Shown here piece by piece: positions 8,424-17,386 of a stretch of DNA of 64,000 nt (position 1 is its first letter; every line of letters starts with the position of its first letter). A program made the position numbers and the translations under genes. The notes under the pieces were generated by a model. That model did not search any database and was not told where the DNA came from. It worked only from the letters and a program-made list of their open reading frames with translations. Source of the stretch: Micromonospora sp. WMMD961 (GTDB taxonomy: Bacteria; Actinomycetota; Actinomycetes; Mycobacteriales; Micromonosporaceae); NCBI RefSeq assembly GCF_029626145.1, contig NZ_JARUBJ010000002.1, forward strand, positions 4,375,501 to 4,439,500. The letters are read 5' to 3'.

Positions 8424-9665
8424 GTGAGCTGGCTGGCGCGACTGTTCGACCTGCGGGACACGCTCGTGCGGATGGTGCTGCTCGACCTCACCGGGTTGTG
8501 CTACCTGCTCGTGGTCCCGCACTCCACCAGCACGCCCACGACGACACAGTGGGTCCTCGCGGTGCCGGCGTTCGCAGTGGCGCTGGCAGCGCACCGCCGA
8601 CCGGTGGTCAACATGGTGGCGCAGGCCGCCCTGCTGGCGGTCGCCATCAGCCTGATCGACGACTTCACCATCAACCAGGTCGGCGCCAGTTGGGCGTTGT
8701 TCGAGATGACCATGCGGGCGCGCGGCCCCCGGGCCATCTGGCTGGCCACGGCGCTGCTGGTGGTGGTCGACCTGACCGACTCGATCGGCGACCCGCCACG
8801 CCGGTTCGCCTCGGGGGTCGTCGGGCTCGCCGCGGAGGTCGGCTTGCCGGTGCTGCTCGGCCTCGTCATCCGCGCCAACCGGGAGCTGAGTCGGCAGGCG
8901 CTGGAGCGGGCCCTGGCCGAGCAACGCCAGCACGAGTCGGAGAGCCGCGCGGCCCGCGCCGACGAACGCAGCGCCATCGCCCGCGAGCTGCACGACGTCG
9001 TCGCGCACCATGTGGCGTCGATGGTCCTGCGGGTCGGCGTGGCCCGGCACGTGCTCAACGACCCGGACCCCCGGGTGGGCGAGGTCTTCGACGACGTGCA
9101 CGGCACCGGTACCGCGGCCCTGGCGGAGCTGCGCCGGCTGGTCGCGGTGCTGCGCAACCCCGATGGAGTACGCGGCGACGCGGCGCTGACCGCGATCGAA
9201 CCGTCCGCGCTGCCGGCGGCGATCGGCGCGTCCATCGACCGGGCCCGGCAGGCGGGTGTGACTGTGGAGGCCGATCTCGACTCGGCGATCGGTTCACTCG
9301 ACGCGGTGCGCGGCATGGCGGTGCTGCGACTGACCCAGGAGGCGCTGACCAACGTGGCCAAACACGCGGGGACGTCCGCGCTCGCGCACCTCGTGATCGC
9401 CGTCCGGGACGGGTCCGTGCACTGGGAGGTCACCGACAACGGACGGGGTGGGGTGCCGGCGGGGGTGCCGGCCGGTGGCGGGCACGGCATCACCGGCATG
9501 CGCGAGCGCGTCGAGGTCCTCGGCGGCCGGCTGGAGGCCGGCCCGACGGGGACGGGGTGGCGGGTGCGTACCGTGCTCCCGGCCACCGCCGCCGATCCGT
9601 CCGCCCGGTCGTTGCCCCGCAACCGCCCGGCTCCCGCCGGAACGCCCGCGTCGGAGCCGGCGTGA
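8424..9665 (+). CDS. NarL-type sensor histidine kinase
   Basis: A 413-residue kinase. Residues 1-150 carry four or five membrane helices and no large sensor domain. A short coiled segment rich in Gln, Glu and Arg leads to the HisKA_3 dimerisation helix, with phospho-acceptor H190 in ARELHDVVAHHVASM. The HATPase_c domain shows the N-box LTQEALTNVAKHA, DNGRGG and the GHGITGMRERV G-boxes. The C-terminal tail is Pro/Arg-rich. Its stop overlaps the GTG of the response regulator by three bases, so the two are translationally coupled. The stimulus is unknown; membrane-embedded sensors of this type often respond to envelope stress. Confidence 0.93.
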   Translation: MSWLARLFDLRDTLVRMVLLDLTGLCYLLVVPHSTSTPTTTQWVLAVPAFAVALAAHRRPVVNMVAQAALLAVAISLIDDFTINQVGASWALFEMTMRARGPRAIWLATALLVVVDLTDSIGDPPRRFASGVVGLAAEVGLPVLLGLVIRANRELSRQALERALAEQRQHESESRAARADERSAIARELHDVVAHHVASMVLRVGVARHVLNDPDPRVGEVFDDVHGTGTAALAELRRLVAVLRNPDGVRGDAALTAIEPSALPAAIGASIDRARQAGVTVEADLDSAIGSLDAVRGMAVLRLTQEALTNVAKHAGTSALAHLVIAVRDGSVHWEVTDNGRGGVPAGVPAGGGHGITGMRERVEVLGGRLEAGPTGTGWRVRTVLPATAADPSARSLPRNRPAPAGTPASEPA

Positions 9666-10288
9666 TCCGGGTGCTGCTGGTCGACGACCAGCACCTCATC
9701 CGTGCCGGGCTGCGGATGCTCTGCGACGCCCAGCCCGACGTGGAGGTCGTCGGGGAGGCCGACAACGGCCGCGAGGCGATCACGCTCGCCGCGCGACTCC
9801 TCCCCGACGTCGTCGTCATGGACCTGCGCATGCCCGGCGTCGACGGGATCACCGCGACCAGCCGGATCCTCGCCGAACGCCCCACGACCCGCATCCTGGT
9901 GTTGACCACGTTCGGCGACGACGACCACCTCTATCCCGCCCTGACCGCCGGCGCCTGTGGGTTCCTGCTCAAGGACGCACCCCCGACCGAGTTGCTGGAC
10001 GGCATCCGCCGGGCCGCCGTCGGCGACAGCCCGTTCAGCGCGGAGGTGCTGCGCCGACTCGTGCAACGGGCGGTACACGCGCGCCCCGAGACGCCCCGAG
10101 CGGTACAGGGGTTGACCGCCCGCGAACAGGACGTGCTGAACCTGGTCGCCGAGGGCCTGTCCAACACCGAGATCGGCGACCGCCTCCACATCGGCGTCAC
10201 CACGGTCAAGACCCACATCACCAGTCTGATGACCAAGACCGACAGCCCCAACCGGGTACGCCTGGCCCTGTTCGCGCGCGGCGTCTGA
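9662..10288 (+). CDS. NarL/LuxR-family response regulator
   Basis: A 208-residue partner of the preceding kinase. The receiver domain (1-120) has acidic residues in VDDQ, phospho-acceptor D54 in VVMDLRMPG and the conserved Lys in LLKDAPP. A LuxR-type helix-turn-helix (about 142-205) carries GLTAREQDVLNLVAEGLSNTEI. Phosphorylation by the kinase should promote dimerisation and promoter binding. Translation starts at the GTG that overlaps the kinase stop. Target genes are not evident; the two membrane genes upstream are the nearest candidates. Confidence 0.94.
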   Translation: MIRVLLVDDQHLIRAGLRMLCDAQPDVEVVGEADNGREAITLAARLLPDVVVMDLRMPGVDGITATSRILAERPTTRILVLTTFGDDDHLYPALTAGACGFLLKDAPPTELLDGIRRAAVGDSPFSAEVLRRLVQRAVHARPETPRAVQGLTAREQDVLNLVAEGLSNTEIGDRLHIGVTTVKTHITSLMTKTDSPNRVRLALFARGV

Positions 10289-10291
10289 GGC

Positions 10292-11008
10292 TCAGGCCCG
10301 CATCCGCGCGGACACGGCGATGACGAGCACCAGCGGCACGATCAGCAACGCCGGAGCGATGACCGGCAGGTGCAGGGCGACCAGCGCGCCGACCGCCGCG
10401 CCGACCATGAGGGCCAGCAGGACCTGGGCCTTGGGGCGCAGGCCGCCCCACGGGCTGCGTGCGGCGACGCCGGCGATCAGGCTGGTGAGCGTGCCGGTCA
10501 GGTACGTGGAGGACAGGCCGGGCACGCCGAATCGTTGGATCGCGCTGCTCTGGACGCCCAGTGCGACGGCGGACAGCATGAGCAGCGCGAGGTGGACGCG
10601 CGCGTCGGGGGCGCGGAGGGTGACCTCCCAGACGACGAGGAACACGACGAACACCACCAGTTCCAGGACCAGCGCCCAGGTGACCTGTCGTGGCCAGACC
10701 GGGTCGTCCGGTCGCGGCGAGCCGACGACGCGGGCACCCGCGAGAACTCCGACGATGAAGCTGACGATCGCGCAGCCCGACGTCAGAGCCAGTTCGGCAT
10801 CGCCCCGGCCCGCCGAGAGCCCGAGCAGGACCATGTTGCCGGTCATCACGCTGGCGAAGGCGCCGCCGAGGGAGAGGAACCCGAGGGCGTCTGCGCTGCC
10901 GGTCAGGAAGGTGAGCACGACGACGAGCGCGTGCCGTCGGCGCAGGAGACGCGGGTCCTGCGCAGCCGCGCGGTCGGGCCGGATCACGCGGGGGACTGTG
11001 CTCGACAC
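10292..11008 (-). CDS. DUF1275 (YoaK-type) membrane protein
   Basis: A 238-residue protein with six hydrophobic segments and the DUF1275 signature: TFLTGSADALGFLSLGGAF, then MTGNMVLLG, and later TYLTGTLTSL. Family members are widespread and possibly act as small-molecule or ion transporters, but no function is established. The GTG at 11006-11008 is preferred because GAGGGTGG lies just upstream. An upstream GTG at 11044 would start inside the GntR operator. It is divergent from gntR and so may be controlled by that regulator. It converges with the response regulator with only three bases between. Confidence 0.8.
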   Translation of the reverse strand: MSSTVPRVIRPDRAAAQDPRLLRRRHALVVVLTFLTGSADALGFLSLGGAFASVMTGNMVLLGLSAGRGDAELALTSGCAIVSFIVGVLAGARVVGSPRPDDPVWPRQVTWALVLELVVFVVFLVVWEVTLRAPDARVHLALLMLSAVALGVQSSAIQRFGVPGLSSTYLTGTLTSLIAGVAARSPWGGLRPKAQVLLALMVGAAVGALVALHLPVIAPALLIVPLVLVIAVSARMRA

Positions 11009-11030
11009 TGTCGCCACCCTCAAGAAATTG

Positions 11031-11045
11031 TTCTTCGTATACACT
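11031..11045. promoter_or_regulatory. GntR-type operator in the gntR promoter
   Basis: The palindromic core GTATAC at 11037-11042 sits within TCGTATACA, and TACACT at 11040-11045 is a plausible -10 for gntR, so bound protein would block transcription. On the complementary strand this reads TGTATACGA, the same 9-mer found in front of the peptide-transport operon at 19090. FCD-type GntR proteins commonly bind sites built around GTATAC. Confidence 0.6.
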
Positions 11046-11076
11046 CTGTCCGGACATGTTCACGAGAGGCGACCAG

Positions 11077-11757
11077 GTGGCTGAAGATCTGCGGGACAAG
11101 CTCGGCGCGCAACACCTGCCGCTACGCGACCAGGTCCTCGCCGCACTGCGCACCGCGATCATCGACGGCAACTACCTACCCGGTGAACGGCTCACCGAGG
11201 ACCGGCTGGCAGAGGACTTCGGCGTCTCCCGCAACCCCGTCCGGGAGGCTCTCCGCGTCGCCGAGGCCGAAGGCTTCGTCCTGATCCTCCCCCGCCGGGG
11301 AGCGGTCGTCGCCTCACCGAGCAGCGGAACCATCGCCGACATGTTCGCCGTCCGCGAGCGCCTGGAGACGCTGGCCGCCCGGCTGGCCGCCGAACGGGCC
11401 ACCGCCGCCGACGTGGCCGCCCTACGGGCCCTGCTCGACCAGGGCCGCGAGGCGACCCAACGGCAGGACCTGGCCCGGGTCGCCGAACTGAACAGCATGC
11501 TGCACCTGCGCATCCTCCAGATCAGCGGAAACCCCTGGCTGTCGTCGATAGCCAAGTCGCTCTACCTCCATGTCCAGTGGGTCTTCCGGCTCGGGGCGGC
11601 GGAACGCGCACCACACTCGTGGGCCGAGCACATCCAGCTCGTCGACGCCATCGAGTCAGGCGACGGGGACCGCGCCGAGCAGGCGGCGCTCGCCCACCTC
11701 GACGCGGCATCCGCCGCAGCCCACGAGAACGCCGAAGGCGGTTACGGCCGGCCCTAA
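11077..11757 (+). CDS. GntR-family regulator with FCD domain
   Basis: A 226-residue regulator. The winged helix is at about 14-80 (LTEDRLAEDFGVSRNPVREALRVAEAEGFVLILPRRGAVV), followed by an all-helical FCD ligand domain. That domain has MFAVRERLETLAARLAA and a metal-site pattern including H in MLHLRI and H in WAEHIQL and ALAHLDA. GTG at 11077 is chosen because GAGAGG lies seven bases upstream; ATG 11056 is an alternative. It converges on the gamma-glutamyltransferase gene with a 4-bp overlap. Shared operator sequences point to control of the peptide importer operon, probably with an organic acid or peptide-derived ligand as inducer. Confidence 0.9.
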   Translation: MAEDLRDKLGAQHLPLRDQVLAALRTAIIDGNYLPGERLTEDRLAEDFGVSRNPVREALRVAEAEGFVLILPRRGAVVASPSSGTIADMFAVRERLETLAARLAAERATAADVAALRALLDQGREATQRQDLARVAELNSMLHLRILQISGNPWLSSIAKSLYLHVQWVFRLGAAERAPHSWAEHIQLVDAIESGDGDRAEQAALAHLDAASAAAHENAEGGYGRP

Positions 11758-13544
11758 CGGCCGCACGCGTAGCCCTGCATCCCGCGGGGGTTCGCACCCG
11801 CGCCGAGCACGCCCGTGGCCGGGTCACGGGTCACCGCACAGAGCCGACCGAGGCTCCACCCGTCGACGACCCGCACCTCGTGCCCGTACGCCCGCAGGGC
11901 CGCCAGGACGCTGTCGTCGTACCGGTCCTCCACCACCAGCACGCCGGGTTCCATGTCGCGTGGATAGAACGACCCCGGCAGGCTGAGCGTGTGCCAGGCC
12001 GGCGCGTCGATGGCCTCCTGAAGGGACTGACCGCCGACGAGGTGCCGCAGCAGGAACGGCAACTGCCACTGGTCCTGCTGGTCGCCACCGGGCGTCCCGC
12101 AGGCCAGCACCGGTTCCCCGTCGCGGTGCACCATCGTCGGGCTCAACGTCGTACGCGGCCGGCGACCCGGCGCCAACGACGAGGCGAGACCTTCCTCCAG
12201 CCAGAACATCTGCAACCTGCTGCCCAGCGGAAAGCCGAGTTCCGGGATGGTGGGCGAGCTCTGCAACCAGCCGCCGCTCGGGGTGGCGGAGATCATGTTG
12301 CCCCACCGGTCGACCACGTCGACGTGGCAGGTGTCGCCCCGGGTCACCCCGTCCGGCTGCACCGTCGGCTCCCCCGTCGCCGCATCCGTCGGGTCGGCCC
12401 GCTGCCCGGCCCCGGGCCGGACGTGGGCCGGCAGGCGTGGCTGCGCACCATCGGGGCGGCCCGGCCGCAACTGAGCCGCCGCACGGTCACCGACCAGGGC
12501 CGCCCGCTCCCGCGCGTAGTCCCGGGAGAGCAGCGCCTTGGCGGGCACGTCGACGTCGTCGCCGTACCAGGCCTCCCGGTCGGCGAAGGCGAGCTTGAGC
12601 GCCTCGACCTGGGCGTGCACACCGGTCGCGGTGCCCGGGTCGTACGCGGCCGGGTCGTCGAGCGCGTCGAGGGTGGCCAGCGCCTCCAGCAGCACCGGGC
12701 CCTGGCCCCAGAAACCGGTCTTCGCCACCGAGTAGCCGCGCCAGTCGAGGGTGGCGGGCTGCTCCCAGGTCGCCGAGTACGCGGCCAGGTCGTCCCCGCT
12801 GACCAGACCGGCATGCGGTCGGCCGCTGGAGTCGTGGAACGGTCGTCGGCTGAACGCGTCGATCGCCTCGGCGACGAAACCGGTGCCCCAGGCCCGTCGC
12901 GCCGCCTCGATCTGTGCCTCCCGGTCGGCACCCGCCGACTGCCCCGCCTCGACGAGTCGGCGCAGGGTGTCCGCGTACGCCGGGTTGGTGACCATCTCCC
13001 CCGCACGCGGTGGACGGCCGCCGCGCAGCCAGAGCGCGGCGGACGTGGGCCAGTGTTCCTCGAACAACGACCGCACGGCCGCCACTGTGTCACCGACCCG
13101 GCCCACCAGCGGGTGTCCGGCGCCGGCGTAGCCGATCGCCGGCTCCAGCACCTCGGCGAGGGTGAGCGTGCCGTGTTCGCGCAGCAGCAGGAGCCAGGCG
13201 TCCACCGCACCGGGTACGGCCGCCGCGAGCGGCCCGGCCCCCGGGACGAGGTCCATCCCCAGGGAACGGAAGTGCGCGATGGTGGCCCCGGCCGGTGCCG
13301 GCCCCTGGCCGCACAGCACCTTCGGCCTCGGGTCCTGCGCGGTGGCCACGATGGCCGGGACCTCGCCACCCGGCCCGTTCAGGTGCGGCTCGACCACGTG
13401 CAGGACGAACCCGGCGGTGACCGCGGCGTCGAAGGCGTTGCCCCCGCGTTCGAGGATGCCCATCGCCGCCTGGCTGGCGAGCCAGTGCGTCGAGGACACC
13501 ATGCCGAAGGTGCCCTGCAACGTGGGTCGGGTGGTGAACGTCAT
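11754..13544 (-). CDS. Gamma-glutamyltransferase family protein, cytoplasmic
   Basis: A 596-residue Ntn-hydrolase of the type that matures by self-cleavage and hydrolyses or transfers gamma-glutamyl groups from peptides such as glutathione. The N-terminus has MVSSTHWLASQAAMGILERGGNAFDAAVT, typical of the family. The processing site is in GDTCHVDVVDRWGN, making T405 the expected catalytic nucleophile and giving a small subunit of about 192 residues. PSGGW is also present. No signal peptide or membrane anchor is present, so it acts inside the cell on imported substrate. It is the last gene of a six-gene operon and overlaps the upstream ATPase stop by ATGA. Related proteins can be acylases of other specificity, so glutathione is only a guess. 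Confidence 0.88.
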   Translation of the reverse strand: MTFTTRPTLQGTFGMVSSTHWLASQAAMGILERGGNAFDAAVTAGFVLHVVEPHLNGPGGEVPAIVATAQDPRPKVLCGQGPAPAGATIAHFRSLGMDLVPGAGPLAAAVPGAVDAWLLLLREHGTLTLAEVLEPAIGYAGAGHPLVGRVGDTVAAVRSLFEEHWPTSAALWLRGGRPPRAGEMVTNPAYADTLRRLVEAGQSAGADREAQIEAARRAWGTGFVAEAIDAFSRRPFHDSSGRPHAGLVSGDDLAAYSATWEQPATLDWRGYSVAKTGFWGQGPVLLEALATLDALDDPAAYDPGTATGVHAQVEALKLAFADREAWYGDDVDVPAKALLSRDYARERAALVGDRAAAQLRPGRPDGAQPRLPAHVRPGAGQRADPTDAATGEPTVQPDGVTRGDTCHVDVVDRWGNMISATPSGGWLQSSPTIPELGFPLGSRLQMFWLEEGLASSLAPGRRPRTTLSPTMVHRDGEPVLACGTPGGDQQDQWQLPFLLRHLVGGQSLQEAIDAPAWHTLSLPGSFYPRDMEPGVLVVEDRYDDSVLAALRAYGHEVRVVDGWSLGRLCAVTRDPATGVLGAGANPRGMQGYACGR

Positions 13545-14542
13545 GACAACACCTCACTGGGATCTGCGGTGCGAACGTCGGGACCGGTGCCGTCCGGCCG
13601 GACCAGGTGACACGCGGCCATGCCGTCGCCGATCGCCGTCTGCGCCGGCACCTCCGTCGCACACCTGTCGAACGCGAGCGGGCACCGGGTCCGGAACCGG
13701 CAGCCCGACGGCGGGTCCAGTGCGGAGGGCAGGTCGTCGCCGAGCAGCACCGGCTGCCGCTGCCGTTGGCGCACCGGGTCGGCCACCGGCGCGGCGGACA
13801 GCAGTGCCTGCGTGTACGGGTGGGCGGGCCGGGCGAAGATCCGCTCGCGGCTGCCCTGCTCGACGAGCTGCCCCAGGTACATGACGGCGATGTCGTCGGC
13901 CAGGTACTCGACAGCGGACAGGTCGTGGGTGATGAAGAGGCAGGCGAACCCGATGTCGCGTTGCAGGTCGGCGAGGAGGTTGAGCACCGACGCCTGCACC
14001 GACACGTCGAGTGCGCTCGTAGGTTCGTCGGCGATGAGCAGCATGGGCTCGGAGATCAGTGCCCGGGCGATGCTGACCCGTTGGCGTTGCCCACCGGACA
14101 GCTCGTGGGGATAGCGACGTGCCACCTCGGGGCGCAGGCCCACCCGTTCGAGCTGCGGGGCGACGCGGGTGTCCCGGTCGCGTCGGGAGAGCCGCCTGCC
14201 GGCCAGCCGCAGCGGCTCGGCGACGATTTCGCCCACCAGCATGCGCGGGTCCAGCGACCCGGCCGGGTCCTGGAAGACGATCGACACCGCGCTCCGGTGC
14301 GGGCGAAGCCGCCGACGGGACAGGTGGGTGACGTCGGTGCCGGCGATCCGCACCGTCCCCCCGGTGGGCTCGACCAGCCGCACCACGCAGCGACCCACCG
14401 TCGACTTGCCGGAGCCGCTCTCCCCCACCAGCGCGGTGACCCGACCCCTCGGGATGGTCAGCGACACCCCGTCCACGGCGCGGACCGGGCCGAAGTGCAT
14501 CACCAGGTCCTCGATCTCCAGGGCGTTCGGCTGCGGCGTCAT
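13541..14542 (-). CDS. Peptide ABC transporter ATPase, OppF type
   Basis: A 333-residue ATPase. It has Walker A GESGSGKST, the Q-loop VFQDP, signature LSGGQRQR, Walker B LLIADEPTSALD and the H-loop ITHD. The C-terminal oligopeptide/dipeptide extension has the Cys-rich FRTRCPLAFDRC, which in relatives binds an iron-sulfur cluster. AGGAGGTGACC precedes the ATG. It overlaps its neighbours on both sides by ATGA and pairs with the OppD-type ATPase to energise the two permeases upstream. Confidence 0.94.
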   Translation of the reverse strand: MTPQPNALEIEDLVMHFGPVRAVDGVSLTIPRGRVTALVGESGSGKSTVGRCVVRLVEPTGGTVRIAGTDVTHLSRRRLRPHRSAVSIVFQDPAGSLDPRMLVGEIVAEPLRLAGRRLSRRDRDTRVAPQLERVGLRPEVARRYPHELSGGQRQRVSIARALISEPMLLIADEPTSALDVSVQASVLNLLADLQRDIGFACLFITHDLSAVEYLADDIAVMYLGQLVEQGSRERIFARPAHPYTQALLSAAPVADPVRQRQRQPVLLGDDLPSALDPPSGCRFRTRCPLAFDRCATEVPAQTAIGDGMAACHLVRPDGTGPDVRTADPSEVLS

Positions 14543-15546
14543 CGGGTCACCTCCTGGGTCACCGTCGAGCAAGGATGCCAGCAGGCCGCCACGTGGTCCG
14601 TGCCACCGATGCCCTCCAGTGGCGGGGCGGCGTCGCGGCATGTCGTGTCGGCGGCCGCGCAGCGGTCCGCGAAGGTGCACGCGTCGGGTGGGGTCGACAG
14701 CACCGGCACCAGTCCGGGGATCTCGGTCAACCGGTCCGTGCCGGCGTGCCGCCCCGGCTGTGGTGACGCCGACAGCAGCCCCGCGGTGTACCGGTGCCGA
14801 GGGTGTGCGAACAGGTCGTCCACCGGTGCCCGCTCCACCACCCGCCCCGCGTACATGACGACGACGCGGTCCGCGATGTCGGCGATCACGCCGAGGTCGT
14901 GCGTGATGACGAGGACGCTCGTGCCGAGCCGGTCGCGCAGGTCCCGCAGCACCTGCAGGATGCCGGCCTGGACGGTGACGTCCAGCGCGGTGGTCGGCTC
15001 GTCGGCCACCAGCACCTTCGGGCCGCAGGACACCGCCATCGCGATCATGACGCGTTGACGCATGCCGCCGGAGAGCTGGTGCGGATACGTGTCGACCCGA
15101 CGTGCGGCGGACGGGATCCCGACGAGCGTCAGCAGCTCGACGGCGCGCGCCCGCGCAGCCCGTCGGGACATCCGCTCGTGGACCTGGAGCACCTCCCCGA
15201 TCTGCCGCCCGACCGTGAGCACCGGGTTCAACGACGTCATCGGCTCCTGGAAGATGTAGGCGATCTCCTGGCCGCGTACCCGGCGCAGCGCCGACTCGCG
15301 CGCGCCGACCAGCTCGGCGCCGTCGAGGCGTACGGAGCCGCTGACCCGGGCGCTGCCGGGAAGTAGGCCGGCGATGCTCATCGCGGTGACGCTCTTGCCG
15401 CACCCCGACTCGCCGACCATCCCGACGATCTCCCCGGCGGCGAGGTCCAGGCTGACGCCGTCCACCGCCGAGACGGTGCCGGTCTCGGTCCGGAACGACA
15501 CCGAGAGGTCGCGGATCTCCAGCACGGGCGCTGTCGCCGTGGTCAT
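14539..15546 (-). CDS. Peptide ABC transporter ATPase, OppD type
   Basis: A 335-residue ATPase. It has Walker A GESGCGKSV, the Q-loop IFQEPMTSLNP, signature LSGGMRQR, Walker B LVADEPTTALD and the H-loop ITHD. The oligopeptide extension has the Cys-rich FADRCAAADTTC. The second half of a nickel/peptide-type ATPase pair, it is translationally coupled to both the OppC permease upstream and the OppF ATPase downstream. Confidence 0.94.
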   Translation of the reverse strand: MTTATAPVLEIRDLSVSFRTETGTVSAVDGVSLDLAAGEIVGMVGESGCGKSVTAMSIAGLLPGSARVSGSVRLDGAELVGARESALRRVRGQEIAYIFQEPMTSLNPVLTVGRQIGEVLQVHERMSRRAARARAVELLTLVGIPSAARRVDTYPHQLSGGMRQRVMIAMAVSCGPKVLVADEPTTALDVTVQAGILQVLRDLRDRLGTSVLVITHDLGVIADIADRVVVMYAGRVVERAPVDDLFAHPRHRYTAGLLSASPQPGRHAGTDRLTEIPGLVPVLSTPPDACTFADRCAAADTTCRDAAPPLEGIGGTDHVAACWHPCSTVTQEVTR

Positions 15547-16427
15547 CGGCGGTCTCCCTTCGGGTCGAGGGCGTCGCGCAGGGCGTCACCGAAGACGTTG
15601 AACGCCAGCGCCAGGCCCATGATCACCACGCCGGGGAAGACCGCCGCCCACGGTGCCCGGGCGGCGAACTGCTGGGCGGTCGCCAGCATGGTGCCCAGGC
15701 TGGGTGCCGGTGGCTGGATGCCGAGGCCGAGGAAGGACAGCACCGCCTCACCGAGGATCGCGGCCGGGATGGCGACCGTGGCCTGCACCAGGATCACCGA
15801 CGTCGCGTTCGGCAGGATGTGCCGGGCCAGCACCCACAGGTCACTCGCCCCGTCCACCACTGCCGCCGCGACGAAGTCCAACGACTTGAGGCGCAGCGTG
15901 TCCGAGCGGACGACCCGGATCACCCCGGGAATCTGGGCGATGCCGATGGCCACCGCGGCGTTGCCGAGGCTGGCTCCCCGGATGGCCGCCAACCCCACCG
16001 CCATGATCAGGAACGGGAAGGCGAGCAGCAGGTCGGTGAAGCGTGAGATGACCGCGTCCCAAGCCCGGAAGTAACCGGCCGCCAGCCCGAGTGGCACCCC
16101 GATGAGCAGGGAGGTGGCCACCGCCAGCAGCCCCACCTGCAACGACGCCCGGGCGCCGAGCATGATGCGGGAGAGGACGTCCCGACCGAGGTCGTCGGTG
16201 CCGAGCACGTGCCCGGCGGTGCCGGGTGGTGCGAGAGTACGGGCGAAGTCGGTCTGGTCGACGGAGTAGGGCGCGATCCACGGAGAGAGCAGCGCGATGA
16301 CGCCGGCCAGCGCGAGGACGACGAAGCTCACCACGGCGAGAGGGTTGCGACGCAACCGGCGCAGCACCCGCGTACGCCGGGTGACGCCGGCGGCGGTCTC
16401 GGCCATCGGTACGGCGAGGACGGTCAT
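15543..16427 (-). CDS. Peptide ABC transporter permease, OppC type
   Basis: A 294-residue permease. The N-terminal OppC_N segment has RRNPLAVVSFVVLALAGVIALLSPWIAPY, followed by LGTDDLGRDVLSRIMLGARASL. The BPD_transp_1 domain has the ATPase-contact EAA loop DGASDLWVLARHILPNA, and FLGLGIQPP near the end. The start at 16427 overlaps the OppB stop (ATGA). Forms the membrane channel with the OppB protein. Confidence 0.92.
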   Translation of the reverse strand: MTVLAVPMAETAAGVTRRTRVLRRLRRNPLAVVSFVVLALAGVIALLSPWIAPYSVDQTDFARTLAPPGTAGHVLGTDDLGRDVLSRIMLGARASLQVGLLAVATSLLIGVPLGLAAGYFRAWDAVISRFTDLLLAFPFLIMAVGLAAIRGASLGNAAVAIGIAQIPGVIRVVRSDTLRLKSLDFVAAAVVDGASDLWVLARHILPNATSVILVQATVAIPAAILGEAVLSFLGLGIQPPAPSLGTMLATAQQFAARAPWAAVFPGVVIMGLALAFNVFGDALRDALDPKGDRR

Positions 16428-17380
16428 GCCGGATCTCCCGTCACCCGGATGCGGGGGTCGATGACCGAGTAGAGCAGGTCCACGAAGAAGTTGATCACGA
16501 TGTAGGCCGTCGCGGTGAGCAGGACGACGGCCTGGATCACGGGATAGTCCCGTTGGAACACCGCATCGATGGTCATCTTGCCGAAGCCCGGCAGCCCGAA
16601 GATCTGCTCGGTGACGACCGCGCCGGAGATCAGCCCGCCGAGTTGGAGACCCACGACGGTCACCACCACGATGAGGCTGTTGCGCAGTGCGTGTCGGGTG
16701 ATGACGGCACGCGGCCGTAGGCCCTTCGCCTTCGCCGTTCGCACGTAGTCCGACGAGAGCGAGTCCAGCATCGCCGAGCGGGTCTGCCGCATGATGATGG
16801 CGGCGAGACCGGTCCCGAGGATCACCGCGGGCAGGATGATGTGGTGCAGGTTGTCCACCGGATCCTCCAGGACCGGCACGAAGCCGGAGGCGGGGAACAG
16901 CCCGGACGCCACGGACAGGTAGAGGATCGCGAGCAGCCCGAGCCAGAAGTGCGGCACCGACAGGCCCACCAGGGCCATGCCGTTGGCGAGCCACTCCGCC
17001 GGTCGCCCACGACGCACCGCCGCCAGCACGCCGGCCCCGACCCCGAGCGCCGAGGCGATGAGGATCGCCAGGACGGACAACTCGATGGTCACCGGCAGGG
17101 CGGTCGTGAGCATCGACGAGACCGGCGTGCCGGTGCGGATCGACTCCCCGAAGTCGCCCTGCGCCATGCGCTCCACGTACTGCGCGAACTGGACCGGCAG
17201 CGGCTGGTCCAGCCCGTAGTGCCGGCGGATCGCCTCCAACGCCTCCGGCGAGCGGTCCTCGCCGGCGAGCGCGAGGGCCGGGTCACCGGGGAGCGCCCGC
17301 ACGCCGACGAAGACCACGATCGTCGACAGCAGCAGGGTCAGCGCCGACTGCCAGGCGCGGGTGAGCAGATATCGGGCCAC
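16424..17380 (-). CDS. Peptide ABC transporter permease, OppB type
   Basis: A 318-residue permease with six membrane segments and the usual OppB start (MARYLLTRAWQSALTLLLSTIVVF). It has DYVRTAKAKGLRPRAVITRHALRNSL as the EAA loop and FGLPGFGKMTIDAV near the C-terminus. It lies six bases after the stop of the binding-protein gene and overlaps oppC by ATGA, within one operon. Confidence 0.93.
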   Translation of the reverse strand: MARYLLTRAWQSALTLLLSTIVVFVGVRALPGDPALALAGEDRSPEALEAIRRHYGLDQPLPVQFAQYVERMAQGDFGESIRTGTPVSSMLTTALPVTIELSVLAILIASALGVGAGVLAAVRRGRPAEWLANGMALVGLSVPHFWLGLLAILYLSVASGLFPASGFVPVLEDPVDNLHHIILPAVILGTGLAAIIMRQTRSAMLDSLSSDYVRTAKAKGLRPRAVITRHALRNSLIVVVTVVGLQLGGLISGAVVTEQIFGLPGFGKMTIDAVFQRDYPVIQAVVLLTATAYIVINFFVDLLYSVIDPRIRVTGDPA

Positions 17381-17386
17381 GGTGAC

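Noticed and set aside
5498..8491. 997-codon minus-strand frame across the MFS and membrane genes
   Set aside because: Translation is Arg/Ser/Gln-rich and motif-free, while the plus strand carries clear membrane proteins with normal codon bias.
11577..13610. 677-codon plus-strand frame opposite the gamma-glutamyltransferase
   Set aside because: Shadow of a recognisable enzyme; no start site or family.
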